A DNA stretch of 12,912 nucleotides from Planctomycetaceae bacterium (GCA_947474205.1 CANJIC010000035.1:1-12912), one strand, 5' to 3'. Counted from the stretch's first letter, positions 1 through 8,652 are shown. Notes: generated by a model from the letters alone, not told the origin. Numbers and translations are program-made.

Positions 1-188
<188 letters not shown>

Positions 189-343
189 TTTGCGCGCGCT
201 TAACAAAAATTTTGTCGCAAGCGCAAGCGATCAGCGCCATTATTCGATTGCTCGCCAATATCGACGTGATCTAGCGTGTCCGCAAACATGATCGCGCCGA
301 CATACAAATCTCGCGGCGAACGAAGCGGCCTGGCCTGCGACCA

Positions 344-1786
344 CTACTGAGCCAAAGCCTCATCGATCAACTTGCGCAGACCAGCATCGTTGAGACCCAT
401 CTCGATCTTGGCGACTTTACCTTCTTTGTCAATGATGACCAACGTGGGAATGCCCGACACTCCGTACGCCTTGGCAAGATCGTCGCCGTTAAGCAGGCAG
501 CCGTAGGTGAATTTCTTTTTGGCGAAGTAACTCTTCGCGGCATCGGCGTTTTTCTCGAAGGTGTTCACGCCAAGAATCACCACATTCTTGCCTTGGTATG
601 CGTTGTGTAGTTTTTCCATGGTGGGCATGCCAGCCCTGCATGGGCCGCACCATGTAGCCCAGAAGTCAAGCAGCACAACCTTGCCCCGTAACGAGGCAAG
701 TGTGACTTGCTTGCCATCCAAGCTGGTCAGCGTGAAGTCGGGCGCTGGATCGCCAACTTTGATCGCTAGTTTTGGCTGAGGCGCATCGCCCGCGCCGCCC
801 ATGACAAATCCAGGCACCTCGGGCTCGATCTTGGTGAAGCCCTCGGGCACTTTCGGCAAGAAAATCGCATTGTCGATCTTTGGATCCGCCTTCAAACCAA
901 GCACAGTGATGGTCGGGTTTGGCGGCGAACTACCGGTGGCCACCCCATCGGCAGCATCGCCAGGCTGATTGCTCATTTGAAACTTGTACATTTGCTGTCG
1001 AGGCAATCCATCAAAGCGCGCGATCGCGATTGTTTCGGTGATCATGACCGTTGACTTAGCGTCGGAGTTCTTCACTACGTCTTCATCGCCATCCTGCATC
1101 ATATTGACACCCATGACCACTTTCTTGATCACGTCGCACTCCAGGCCATCGATTAATGTGGTTCCGGTCAGCTTCATGGAAATCAGTTCGGGTTGCCCAT
1201 CGGGCATGTTGGGGGAAGAGTCGCGCCAAGAGTGAATCCATTCGGGATACATCCGCATTGCCATTCCCACCAACATCGCATACTTGGCACCACCCTCGCT
1301 GTAGGTTCTTTTAAAATTATTGATGTGCAGGACTCGACCGGCGTGTATCACCATGATCGAATCTTTATTTGGGCCGTCGAGTCGCTCGATGCGAATTGAG
1401 TCGGAGAGTGGAAGGTCCATTGCCCCCACTGGGGCGCGGGCGTCCGGCTTTGAATCAATAAATTGAACGGTGAACTTAGTCTTGCCCTCAAGCCCTGGTG
1501 GCTGCATGGTCTTCACGTCGGGGTCATCGGAAATCATTGACAAGTCCGCGGTGAACTCCAATGATTTTGCGGCTTTTGTGGCGGCTATGGCCTTGTCGTA
1601 GATGGCCTTCGCGTCGGCGTCAATAGTCCGCTCCACGGACCGCTTTGGCTGTGCTCCCTTTTTCGACGCGGGCACGGAACTATCAGCGGCACCAATTGGC
1701 TGCGCAGGAACATATTGCTGCGCGCGCAGCGGCGATGTGGCAATCGCGCAGAGCGCGATCACGGCAAGAGTGTGGATTTTGAACAT
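344..1786 (-). CDS. secreted TlpA-family thioredoxin with N-terminal LolA-like domain
   Basis: This 480-residue protein is predicted to act outside the cytoplasm as a thiol-disulfide oxidoreductase. Residues 1-22 form a signal peptide (basic start, hydrophobic core, cleavage near LRA-QQ). Residues about 50-320 look like the beta-rich LolA/DUF2092-type region that often precedes TlpA domains, with DGLECDVIKK and LPRQQMYKF as typical strands. Residues about 340-480 are a TlpA/ResA thioredoxin fold: VGDPAPDFTL, then FWATWCGPC with the active pair C380 and C383, and the cis-proline at GIPTL (P447). Both catalytic cysteines are present, so a redox role is likely. The substrate is unknown; c-type cytochrome or envelope protein maturation is possible. 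The start is fixed by the signal peptide. There is no Shine-Dalgarno sequence, but a TATAAT lies just upstream. The gene is poorer in GCGCGC runs than most others here. Confidence 0.85.
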   Translation of the reverse strand: MFKIHTLAVIALCAIATSPLRAQQYVPAQPIGAADSSVPASKKGAQPKRSVERTIDADAKAIYDKAIAATKAAKSLEFTADLSMISDDPDVKTMQPPGLEGKTKFTVQFIDSKPDARAPVGAMDLPLSDSIRIERLDGPNKDSIMVIHAGRVLHINNFKRTYSEGGAKYAMLVGMAMRMYPEWIHSWRDSSPNMPDGQPELISMKLTGTTLIDGLECDVIKKVVMGVNMMQDGDEDVVKNSDAKSTVMITETIAIARFDGLPRQQMYKFQMSNQPGDAADGVATGSSPPNPTITVLGLKADPKIDNAIFLPKVPEGFTKIEPEVPGFVMGGAGDAPQPKLAIKVGDPAPDFTLTSLDGKQVTLASLRGKVVLLDFWATWCGPCRAGMPTMEKLHNAYQGKNVVILGVNTFEKNADAAKSYFAKKKFTYGCLLNGDDLAKAYGVSGIPTLVIIDKEGKVAKIEMGLNDAGLRKLIDEALAQ

Positions 1787-1791
1787 GAGTA

Positions 1792-1797
1792 ATTATA
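1792..1797 (-). promoter_or_regulatory. -10 box of a probable leaderless promoter for the TlpA-like gene
   Basis: A perfect TATAAT on the minus strand ends six bases before the ATG at 1786-1784. A sigma70-type start, about 7 bases after the box, would fall at or within one base of the A of the ATG. No Shine-Dalgarno motif lies between box and start, which agrees with a leaderless message. No convincing -35 was found at 16-18 bp. A second candidate box, TATACT, lies further upstream at 1857-1862 inside repeat copy B. Confidence 0.5.
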
Positions 1798-1820
1798 CAT
1801 ACGGGCAACGGATTTGCAGT

Positions 1821-1929
1821 GATGGCGCTAGCAATGACCGCGTATTTGTTCGCGCCGCAAGTATAAGAAGTTCTGGTTTGTGCAACAGGCAGCCGTTGCA
1901 TTTTCACGGTCGTGGAGATCGGAAATCAC
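1821..1929 (-). repeat. diverged direct repeat, copy B (relic of the kmo 5' end)
   Basis: This is the partner of 81-188. On the minus strand the part matching the kmo coding start reads ANKYAVIASAI where kmo has [11 protein letters not shown]. The start codon position is GCG (1853-1851) instead of GTG, so this copy cannot start the same protein. The promoter-like hexamer is retained as TATACT (1857-1862), against TACACT in copy A. The relic lies 35 bp upstream of the TlpA-like gene on the same strand, and may have supplied or still supply promoter sequence to it. Confidence 0.7.
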
Positions 1930-2155
1930 TGGGCGCAGCGCCTTGAGACACTGAGCGCACATATTTACATGTATGCCGTTGCCCATCGAATGACTTCACT
2001 CCCTCAATGCGAGCCAGTTCCAGAATTACATTCTTGGGTTGATATTCGCCTAGGACTGGTGCTGCACGTGAAACACAATGACACGCCTTAGCTTTCGCTA
2101 TCGTACAAAGGGCATGTTGCAATATCCGCAATGCTGGCGATGGCTGAACAAAATC

Positions 2156-2161
2156 GAAAGG
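2156..2161 (+). promoter_or_regulatory. ribosome binding site fixing the lysA GTG start
   Basis: GAAAGG lies 7 bases before the GTG at 2169. It supports this GTG as the start; the first residues (FFYSDGILHV) already resemble the usual N-terminus of the family. Confidence 0.55.
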
Positions 2162-2168
2162 CGTAAGC

Positions 2169-3392
2169 GTGGCATTTTTTTATAGTGATGGAATACTTCA
2201 TGTTGGCGACGCGCGCGCGAGCGTGACGGTTGATTCCATTGTTGGCGCGCTTGATCGACCCGCGTATGTCTACGACTTGGATGACATTGCGTTGCGCTTT
2301 CACGCCATGAACAACGCGTTTACGGGCGCGCGCCACGCCATTCATTTCGCCATGAAAGCCAACAGCAATGCCGCCATTTTGCGGCATTTGTGCGCGCTTG
2401 GCGCGGGTGTGGACACGGTGTCTGGTGGGGAAATTGCGCGCGCGCTTGCGGCGGGCGTGCCCGCTGACCGGATTATTTTTTCTGGCGTGGCTAAAACGCA
2501 TCAAGAGATTCAGCGCGCGCTGACGGCGCGTATTAAACAGATCAATGTTGAAAGCCCGCAAGAGTTGCAGCGCATCGCGGATATCGCGCAGAACCTTGGT
2601 GTGGTGGCCGATGTGGCCTTTCGCCTAAATCCAAACGTGAATCCCAAGACGCATCCATATATCACCACGGGATTTCGCGACAACAAATTTGGCATGGATG
2701 AATCATTCATGCCGGAGTTGCGCGGCATTCTTGCGCGCGAAAGCAAGTGGTTGCGCTTGCGCGGCTTCACCATGCATATTGGTTCACTGCTGTTTGATCT
2801 TGCGATGATCCGCGAGGCCATTGAAAAAACAATTGCCGTGCATGACACATTCAAAGCCGATGGGCACGCGCTTGATCGCCTTGATATTGGTGGCGGTCTT
2901 GGCATTGCCTATGACAGCGCGGACACCGCGCGCGAATTTGAAATGATCGCGCAGTACGGACGCATGGCGATTGATGTAACACGAGGGATGAATGTTGAAT
3001 TGCTTTGCGAGCCCGGTCGTATTTTTGTCGCGCGCGCCGGCGTGCTTGTTGGGCGCGTTCAATACATCAAGGTCACGGCCCAAAAAACATTCGCCATTCT
3101 TGACACGGGCATGCATCACTTGGTGCGGCCCGCGCTCTATGGATCCAAGCATCGCATTTTGCCTCTGAGCCAAGGCGCGGGCGACACCATGGTGTACGAC
3201 ATTGTCGGACCCATTTGTGAGTCGTCTGATTTTTTGGCGAAAGACGTTTCACTTTCGCCATTAAAGCAAGGCGATCTGGTCGCAATCGCGGACGCCGGCG
3301 CGTACGGCTTCACCATGGCCAGTCAATACAACAGCCATGAATTGCCCGCTGAAATTGCGGTGGCTGTGGGGCGCGCTGTGGTTTGTGATTGA
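2169..3392 (+). CDS. lysA: diaminopimelate decarboxylase
   Basis: LysA catalyses the last step of lysine synthesis: PLP-dependent decarboxylation of meso-diaminopimelate to L-lysine and CO2 in the cytoplasm. The 407 residues match the family's usual length (about 410-420). An N-terminal alanine-racemase-like barrel carries the PLP lysine in FAMKANSN (K63), VDTVSGGE, the SGVAK strand, NPNVNPKTHPYITTG, HIGS (H203) and the phosphate-binding glycine loop DIGGGLG (about 239-245). EPGR (281-284) follows. The C-terminal beta domain has the conserved cysteine-glutamate pair in GPICESSD (C350, E351) and the tyrosine in DAGAYG (Y379), which complete the active site across the dimer. It starts with GTG, stands alone on its strand, and has no lysine-pathway neighbours. 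The motif set makes ornithine decarboxylase unlikely, although the two share a fold. Confidence 0.95.
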   Translation: MAFFYSDGILHVGDARASVTVDSIVGALDRPAYVYDLDDIALRFHAMNNAFTGARHAIHFAMKANSNAAILRHLCALGAGVDTVSGGEIARALAAGVPADRIIFSGVAKTHQEIQRALTARIKQINVESPQELQRIADIAQNLGVVADVAFRLNPNVNPKTHPYITTGFRDNKFGMDESFMPELRGILARESKWLRLRGFTMHIGSLLFDLAMIREAIEKTIAVHDTFKADGHALDRLDIGGGLGIAYDSADTAREFEMIAQYGRMAIDVTRGMNVELLCEPGRIFVARAGVLVGRVQYIKVTAQKTFAILDTGMHHLVRPALYGSKHRILPLSQGAGDTMVYDIVGPICESSDFLAKDVSLSPLKQGDLVAIADAGAYGFTMASQYNSHELPAEIAVAVGRAVVCD

Positions 3393-3477
3393 TTTTAATT
3401 TCTCCGTGTGATTGTTTTTTAAGGCGCACAATCAACGCTCAATCAAATCGCATTCACTGCTCATTCAATTCGTGCAT

Positions 3478-4410
3478 TCAACGCGTGCAAGAATCAATCG
3501 TGAGCACGTCACCAACACTGATCATGCCGGCGCGTTCCACCAAAAGGTGTTGCCCAAAGGTCACGCTATTTCCAGCGCTGCGATACGTGGCCAGAGTGGT
3601 AACGGGATCACGCGAACCGAACTCGCCCGTTGTTTGATCAATGGTGATCACTTTGCAGCGCTTGCATGAATTGCTGGCGCGAAATTGCGCGTGATGAATG
3701 GTGAGCGCGCTCCAGTGATCATCCTCCGCAAGCGCCGCGCCACGCACAACAACATTGGCGCGGAAGCGATCCATGGGAATTGCCGCTGATCCTGCGATTT
3801 GTAAACGAGTATTCAGATCCGCTAAAGAAGTTTCGCTTGTCAACAGCAGTGGGGCGGCGTCCGCAAAGCTGACATTGCGCCGCGGCTCGCCACGATTCAT
3901 GTTGGTCAATCGCGTTGTGTTGTCCGGCATGTACACAAGCCGCGCGCGCTGATGAAGAAATTCACTCAGCATGGCGTCGGCGTCAGGCCAAATGGTAAGA
4001 GCCTGAACAAAGTCATCCCAAATTTGCACGCGCGCATACGCGCTTTCATTCGTGGGCGTGTTCGACGCAAGCGCATCAAGCGCGATTTGATACGAGCAAA
4101 GATCCGTTTGAACAATCGCCGCGTCAGTGTGTGGCCGCAAATTGTCCGCCGCTAACGTAGGACAAGAAATGCGGATTATGTTGTCGGCAATGTCCGCACG
4201 CACCAGCGCCAACTTCGCGCATGTTCGCTGCGAAATAAAATTTCCAGTTTCGTCCACCAACATAAAGCGACGGTCGTGGCGCAAGCCGCGTTCATCCACT
4301 GGCCAAGTGTGCGGGGAAAATCCAGCCGCGCCTTTCAGCGGATACACATGCAGCGACGCCACTTGAATGGTGTTGGTGGCGCAATGTGATGCGTGCGATG
4401 AAGCTGGCAT
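3478..4410 (-). CDS. MOSC domain protein (YcbX/mARC-like molybdenum enzyme)
   Basis: The 310 residues show an N-terminal MOSC_N beta barrel (about 14-135, from VASLHVYPLKG through ERGLRHDRRFMLVDE) and a C-terminal MOSC domain (about 150-307). Family marks are FADAAPLLLTSETSLADLN, MDRFRANVVV, the cysteine motif SCKRC (C249, C252) followed by TIDQTTGE, LATYR and FGQ. Relatives (E. coli YcbX, mammalian mARC) bind molybdenum cofactor through a cysteine in this motif and reduce N-hydroxylated compounds. The C-terminal 2Fe-2S ferredoxin domain of YcbX is absent, so a separate electron donor would be needed, as in mARC. The gene begins 27 bp after the 5-oxoprolinase stop on the same strand and is probably co-transcribed. 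No Shine-Dalgarno motif precedes the ATG; a perfect palindrome sits there instead. The substrate is not known. Confidence 0.85.
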   Translation of the reverse strand: MPASSHASHCATNTIQVASLHVYPLKGAAGFSPHTWPVDERGLRHDRRFMLVDETGNFISQRTCAKLALVRADIADNIIRISCPTLAADNLRPHTDAAIVQTDLCSYQIALDALASNTPTNESAYARVQIWDDFVQALTIWPDADAMLSEFLHQRARLVYMPDNTTRLTNMNRGEPRRNVSFADAAPLLLTSETSLADLNTRLQIAGSAAIPMDRFRANVVVRGAALAEDDHWSALTIHHAQFRASNSCKRCKVITIDQTTGEFGSRDPVTTLATYRSAGNSVTFGQHLLVERAGMISVGDVLTIDSCTR

Positions 4411-4428
4411 GCATGTAAAATTACATGC
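4411..4428. promoter_or_regulatory. perfect 8+8 palindrome abutting the MOSC gene start
   Basis: The sequence gcatgtaaaattacatgc has two perfect 8-bp arms around AA. It fills most of the 27 bp between the 5-oxoprolinase stop and the MOSC ATG, and touches that ATG directly. No T-run follows, so it is not an intrinsic terminator. It could be an operator for an internal promoter, or an RNA hairpin that masks the start codon. Confidence 0.45.
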
Positions 4429-4437
4429 TTCACGGCT

Positions 4438-7400
4438 TCAAGTGTGATCTTTGTGCTGCGCGCCGCTGATATTGCCAAAGCCGCCGCCGCCGGGAGTTTC
4501 AATTTCAATCGCGTCGCCCGCCTGCATGTGCGCCGCCACAATTCCAGGCAGTTCTTCCAGTTGACCGTCAGCGCGAATTATTCTCTGAGCTCCACGCGCA
4601 CCGGGCGCGCCGCCGTTCATTCCATACGGCGCCTCAATGCGGTGTTGCGACAGAAATGACAAGTCAACCGCTTCCAGAAATCGAATGCGTCGAACAAGGC
4701 CGTCGCCACCGTGAAACTTTCCAGCGCCGCCGGAATTGCGGCGAATACAAAATTTTTCAAGCCGCACCGGATAGCGCCGCTCAAGCACCTCGGCGTCGGT
4801 GATGCGCGTGTTGCTAATGTTGGTGTGCACGCCGCTTTCACCGTGGCCATTCGCCGTCGCGCCCGCGCCGCCCGCGATGGTTTCATAAAAGCCAAAACGC
4901 GCGTTGCCAAATAAAAGATTATTGATGGTGCCCTGACTACACGCACCAAGATTGAAGGTGCGCCACAGCAAATCCACAAGCCGCTGGCTGGTTTCGGTTT
5001 GTCCAATCGCACATGCGGGACACTTGTCGGGCGCGCCTGAAAAGTTTGGTGACAAAATAGTTCCCTTAGGCAAAATAATTTCAATTGGATCAAGCAGGCC
5101 TTCATTCATTGGAAACGCCGGCGCAGTGCCGCCAAGAAGTTGACCAACCAACACACGAATGCAATACATGACCGCGGCGCGCGTGACGGCTTGCGGCGCG
5201 TTGAGATTGTTGGCGTGTTGCGCCGATGTTCCAGTGAAGTCAATCACAAGCCGCGGTGGAGTGTGCGCGCTGCTCATGCGCACGCACAGCACGGTGCCAT
5301 CATCCAGGCGTTCTTCAAGCGGCGTGCTCACCGCGGGCAATAATTGCAACGCCTTTTGCGCCGCGCGACAAGCCGACGCGCGCAACTTTTCATTTGACGC
5401 GCGCAGAAATGGCAAGCCGCTTTGCGCCATCAACTCGCGCATGCGCGCCACTGCCAATTCATTCGCCGCCACTTGCGCCGCAATGTCCGCAAGATTGTCC
5501 GCCACCATGCGGCTGGGCCACGCGCCAGCGCGCAGTTGATTTTCCACACGATCAAAATGCGCCGCGCCATGTTCAACAAGCAGCGTGGGTTCAATCACCA
5601 CGCCTTCATGCGCAAGCGTGGTGGCGTCGGGCGGCATGGATCCAGGACGCGTTCCGCCAATCTCCGCGTGATGCGCGCGATTGGCCGCGAAGCCAATCAG
5701 TTCTTGTATTTGATTGTTGTTGCTTGGCAACGAAAAAATTGGCGTGATCACCGTGATGTCTGGCAAATGCGAACCACCGTAGCGCGGATGGTTCACAACC
5801 CACACTTGCCCAGGCGCGAACGCATGCGTCTTGCCCACTTCGCGCACGCACACGCCAAGCGCGCCCAAGTGAATTGGAATGTGCGGCGCGTTCACAACAA
5901 GAAATCCATCAGCGTCAAGAAGTCCGCAAGAAAAATCAAGTCGATCTTTTATGTTGGGCGAAACCGCGGTGCGTCGAAGTTGCTCGCCCATGTCCGTGGC
6001 AATCGCGCCCATTTGCGCCGCCACCAATTCATGCAAGTCGGCCGCGGCATTTGTTTCTTGCGCGCCATCATCGCGGGTTGCAATCGTGGCGCCGTTGGCG
6101 TGAGTGCATGCGCGCCAACCAGCGGCCAGAAACGCAGTGGAATATGCGCCGCCCAGCACCGCTGGTCCAATTATGTTTGCAGATGCGTGTTCAACGGCCA
6201 CCATAGGCGTCAGGTTTGTCCGCGCAATTTCAACATGTAGGCGCACGCGCTCAATTTCAATGGCGCGCGCCTGATCGGCATGAAATCCATACGTTTGATG
6301 AAAGCGCGCGTTGAACAACTCACGCAATCCAACCGCGTTGGACCAGCGCACATTGCTGAGCGCAAGCTCAATCTCCAAACTTTCCTCTTGCCCAAGCATT
6401 CGCATCAGCGCAACGCGGCGCGTTTCATGCGCGGCGGATGGATCCATTCCAATATCACGCAATTCTATTTTCGCGCACGCAAACAACGCGTCATATTTTT
6501 CATGTAACGACGCGCCGCATGCATCGATGGTGGCCAAAACAAGTTCAGAAACCACGCGCGTCACGGGCGTTTGCGAAATTCCACTGGCGCAAAGAAGGCC
6601 GGCGTCCGCGGGAAGCACAATGGTTCTCATGCCAAGTCGCCGCGCAATGGCGCACGCGTGAAGTCCACCAGCGCCGCCAAACGCAACAAGTGCGTGATCG
6701 GCTGGATCAACGCCTTTGCGAACCGTGACCGTGCGAATGGCCGCGGCCATTGATTCATTGGCGATGGCGATGAATCCGTGCAGCATTTCATGCACTGTCA
6801 TGTCCGCCGCGTTCCGTTGCGATGTTGATGAAAGAATGTCACCCGCTTGATCGCGCGCCTCGTTCTGTTGCGATGTTGATGAAGAAATGTCGCCCGCTTG
6901 ATTGCGTGCCGCGTTCTGTTGCGATATTGATGAAGGAATGTCGCCCGCTTGATTGCGTGCCGCGTTCTGTTGCGATGTTGATGAAGAAATGTCGCCCGCA
7001 TGATCGTGCGCCGCGTTGGTAATGGCGCGCGTGGTCATGGCCGCGTGCAATTCATGCGCGCGTTTTAGCGCGTCGTTGAGATGGATTGGAATTGGCATAT
7101 TGTGCGCGTTGATATGCCCCAAAATAAAATGCGCATCGGTGAGCGTTAGCGGCCCGCCCGCGCCGTAGCACGCGGGACCTGGTGTTGCGCCGGCGCTTTG
7201 CGGACCAACTCGCCGCGCTTCGCCGTCCCACCACAAAATAGAGCCACCACCCGCGGCCACACTTTCAACGGCCACGCATGGCGACGCAATAGTGGAGCCC
7301 GCTACGGTTGTCTCGTCACGCATTTCCGGCGCGCCGTTCACGCGCGCGACATCGGTGCTTGTGCCGCCCATGTCCAGCGTGACGCACCGCGCAAATCCAC

Positions 7401-8598
7401 ACTCGCGCGCAATGCTTGCCGCGCTGGCCACGCCGCCAGCAGGTCCCGATAGCAGACTTTCACGGGGCGCAAACGCAGAAGCGGGTGTCAAGCCGCCCGC
7501 GCTGGTCATCATGAAAATGTCCGCGCCAGCAGCGCCACGTGATATGGACTGAATAAATTCGCCCACTGGTTCGCTCAGCGCGGCATCCACCACTGCCGCG
7601 CGCGCGCGCGGTTCAAAGCGGCTTGTCGAACCACATTCGTGAGAAAGTGAAATCCATTTGAAACCCTCTTCGCGCAAAATAGCTGCCACACGCTTTTCAT
7701 GCGCTGGATTTCTGGCCGCGTGCAACAGCGCCACCGCGGCGATGGCGCTTGTGCCGCGCGCGCCATGGCGAGCACGTTGGCGCAACGCTATTTCATCTAG
7801 CGCCATAAGTTCCTGTCCATCAAAAGTCATGCGCGCGTTCACGCCCACGGAATTTTTCTCAAGCGTGGTTGGTTTGCGCGGTGCGTTGGCAAAAATATCC
7901 AGGCGACGCTGATCTCCAATTCGTAACACATCCTCCAAGCCGTCATTCACAAACAATGTCACCGCGCCAACGCGTCCTTGCAGCAGCGCGTTGGTTCCGC
8001 GCGTGGTGCCAATGCAAATTCGACAATCATGTAAAGGCTGCGCAATTGGGCGGCCAATGGCAAGGCGCGCCGCAAAAATAGGCGCTTCAAACGGCGCTAG
8101 AACATCAACAAATGTTCCAACAGCGTGCGGCGCATACGCATGTTTCGCGCCCACTTTCAATTCAACATGGCCGCTTTCAAGCAACCGCGCGGATTGCACT
8201 TTACAAATATGCGCGTCACCGTCATTGCGCGCGCCGCCTTGCGCTGTACCGTGGTCAAGCGCGCGCACAACAAAGCCATCAAAAAACTTTTCAATGTTGC
8301 TGGGGAACACCACGCGCGCGAATTCAATCACAACCAAATCCAAAGAGCCGCCGCGCACAACACCGCGCAACGCCGAAGTGCTTAACACCTTGGAGCGCGC
8401 CACGCGGCCATCAACATGGCGTGCCACGCAATCGGTGAATGTTCCACCAGTATCAACGCCAATATCCCACAGAATGTTCTCGCGCGATCGGTCACGCAAA
8501 TTTTGTTGAAGGTCTTGACCCAGATCTCGCTCCAGATTTTTCCCTAGCGCATTCTTCAGCCAATCATTTTCTGGGTTGTGTGCGTGTTCTGTTGTCAC
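4438..8598 (-). CDS. oplah: 5-oxoprolinase, fused HyuA-HyuB hydantoinase/oxoprolinase
   Basis: ATP-dependent hydrolysis of 5-oxo-L-proline to L-glutamate is the likely reaction, in the cytoplasm. From the GTG at 8598 the product has 1386 residues. The A half (about 45-850) has the nucleotide-binding motif DIGVDTGGTFTDC, TTRGTNALL, SGPAGGV, the second actin-fold motif LDMGGTSTDV, GPACYG and FGGAGGLHA. The B half (about 854-1370) has RRTAVSPNIKDRLDFS, HPRYGGSHLPD, DFTGTSAQ, PMNEG and the glycine-rich tail ETPGGGGFG. Fusion of both halves and the divergent neighbour pcp favour 5-oxoprolinase over N-methylhydantoinase or acetone carboxylase. The frame stays open to an ATG at 8988, but that lies deep inside pcp. 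The GTG at 8598 has a GGGAA six bases upstream and avoids overlap; an ATG at 8670 is the alternative. Residues 529-596 are a four-unit repeat unlike the rest of the family. At over 1300 residues it is slightly longer than the usual ~1280. Confidence 0.87.
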   Translation of the reverse strand: MTTEHAHNPENDWLKNALGKNLERDLGQDLQQNLRDRSRENILWDIGVDTGGTFTDCVARHVDGRVARSKVLSTSALRGVVRGGSLDLVVIEFARVVFPSNIEKFFDGFVVRALDHGTAQGGARNDGDAHICKVQSARLLESGHVELKVGAKHAYAPHAVGTFVDVLAPFEAPIFAARLAIGRPIAQPLHDCRICIGTTRGTNALLQGRVGAVTLFVNDGLEDVLRIGDQRRLDIFANAPRKPTTLEKNSVGVNARMTFDGQELMALDEIALRQRARHGARGTSAIAAVALLHAARNPAHEKRVAAILREEGFKWISLSHECGSTSRFEPRARAAVVDAALSEPVGEFIQSISRGAAGADIFMMTSAGGLTPASAFAPRESLLSGPAGGVASAASIARECGFARCVTLDMGGTSTDVARVNGAPEMRDETTVAGSTIASPCVAVESVAAGGGSILWWDGEARRVGPQSAGATPGPACYGAGGPLTLTDAHFILGHINAHNMPIPIHLNDALKRAHELHAAMTTRAITNAAHDHAGDISSSTSQQNAARNQAGDIPSSISQQNAARNQAGDISSSTSQQNEARDQAGDILSSTSQRNAADMTVHEMLHGFIAIANESMAAAIRTVTVRKGVDPADHALVAFGGAGGLHACAIARRLGMRTIVLPADAGLLCASGISQTPVTRVVSELVLATIDACGASLHEKYDALFACAKIELRDIGMDPSAAHETRRVALMRMLGQEESLEIELALSNVRWSNAVGLRELFNARFHQTYGFHADQARAIEIERVRLHVEIARTNLTPMVAVEHASANIIGPAVLGGAYSTAFLAAGWRACTHANGATIATRDDGAQETNAAADLHELVAAQMGAIATDMGEQLRRTAVSPNIKDRLDFSCGLLDADGFLVVNAPHIPIHLGALGVCVREVGKTHAFAPGQVWVVNHPRYGGSHLPDITVITPIFSLPSNNNQIQELIGFAANRAHHAEIGGTRPGSMPPDATTLAHEGVVIEPTLLVEHGAAHFDRVENQLRAGAWPSRMVADNLADIAAQVAANELAVARMRELMAQSGLPFLRASNEKLRASACRAAQKALQLLPAVSTPLEERLDDGTVLCVRMSSAHTPPRLVIDFTGTSAQHANNLNAPQAVTRAAVMYCIRVLVGQLLGGTAPAFPMNEGLLDPIEIILPKGTILSPNFSGAPDKCPACAIGQTETSQRLVDLLWRTFNLGACSQGTINNLLFGNARFGFYETIAGGAGATANGHGESGVHTNISNTRITDAEVLERRYPVRLEKFCIRRNSGGAGKFHGGDGLVRRIRFLEAVDLSFLSQHRIEAPYGMNGGAPGARGAQRIIRADGQLEELPGIVAAHMQAGDAIEIETPGGGGFGNISGAQHKDHT
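6810..7013 (-). repeat. coding minisatellite, 4 x 51 bp, inside the 5-oxoprolinase gene
   Basis: Four head-to-tail units start at 6810, 6861, 6912 and 6963, each exactly 51 bp and ending at 7013. The two middle units differ at only about two positions; the outer ones diverge more. Each codes for 17 residues of the type AGDISSSTSQQNAARNQ, rich in Ser, Gln, Asn and Ala. Because 51 is divisible by 3, copy changes keep the frame. The tract lies after the LTLTDAHFILG strand of the A domain, where a flexible surface loop is plausible. Confidence 0.95.
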
Positions 8599-8652
8599 AA
8601 TGTTCCCACAAGCGTAACCGTGCCTGAAATAATCTGAATCACTTGGTAGCGT
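8599..8652. promoter_or_regulatory. 54-bp divergent start region of the 5-oxoprolinase and pcp genes
   Basis: Both genes must start transcription within or near this gap. On the plus strand AATAAT (8628-8633) is a possible -10 for pcp, with no good -35. On the minus strand GGGAA lies just upstream of the GTG at 8598. A shared control site is likely, but no palindromic operator is obvious. Confidence 0.35.

Larger units (their letters stand above)
1787..2168. other. divergent intergenic region between the TlpA-like gene and lysA
   Basis: These 382 bases separate two divergent genes. They contain the TATAAT box for the TlpA-like gene, repeat copy B (1821-1929) and the lysA ribosome binding site. 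A minus-strand open frame at 1904-2131 (75 codons, TTG start) also lies here. It has no recognisable family and no ribosome binding site, and it runs into the repeat, so I do not call it a gene. No clear plus-strand promoter for lysA was recognised. Confidence 0.5.

Noticed and set aside
200..343. Open stretch in frame directly after the TlpA-like stop (about 46 codons)
   Set aside because: It could suggest readthrough or a small gene, but there is no start with a ribosome binding site and the TlpA domain is already complete at its stop.
1904..2131. 75-codon minus-strand frame between the TlpA-like gene and lysA
   Set aside because: TTG start, no ribosome binding site, no family resemblance, and it runs into the diverged repeat. 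It might be a gene relic, but the sequence does not show it.
3411..3434. Possible terminator between lysA and the MOSC gene (GATTGT/ACAATC)
   Set aside because: Only a 6-bp AT-rich stem with a long loop, and the T-run lies in the loop rather than after the stem.
5422..6240. 272-codon plus-strand open frame rich in Arg and His
   Set aside because: It is antisense to the conserved HyuB region of the 5-oxoprolinase and has no domain-like pattern; GC-rich codon bias creates such shadows.
6798..7022. Repeat-rich short frames on both strands over the minisatellite, and a possible CRISPR array
   Set aside because: The 51-bp period keeps all frames open, so the extra frames are by-products. The units are contiguous with no unique spacers, so this is not CRISPR.
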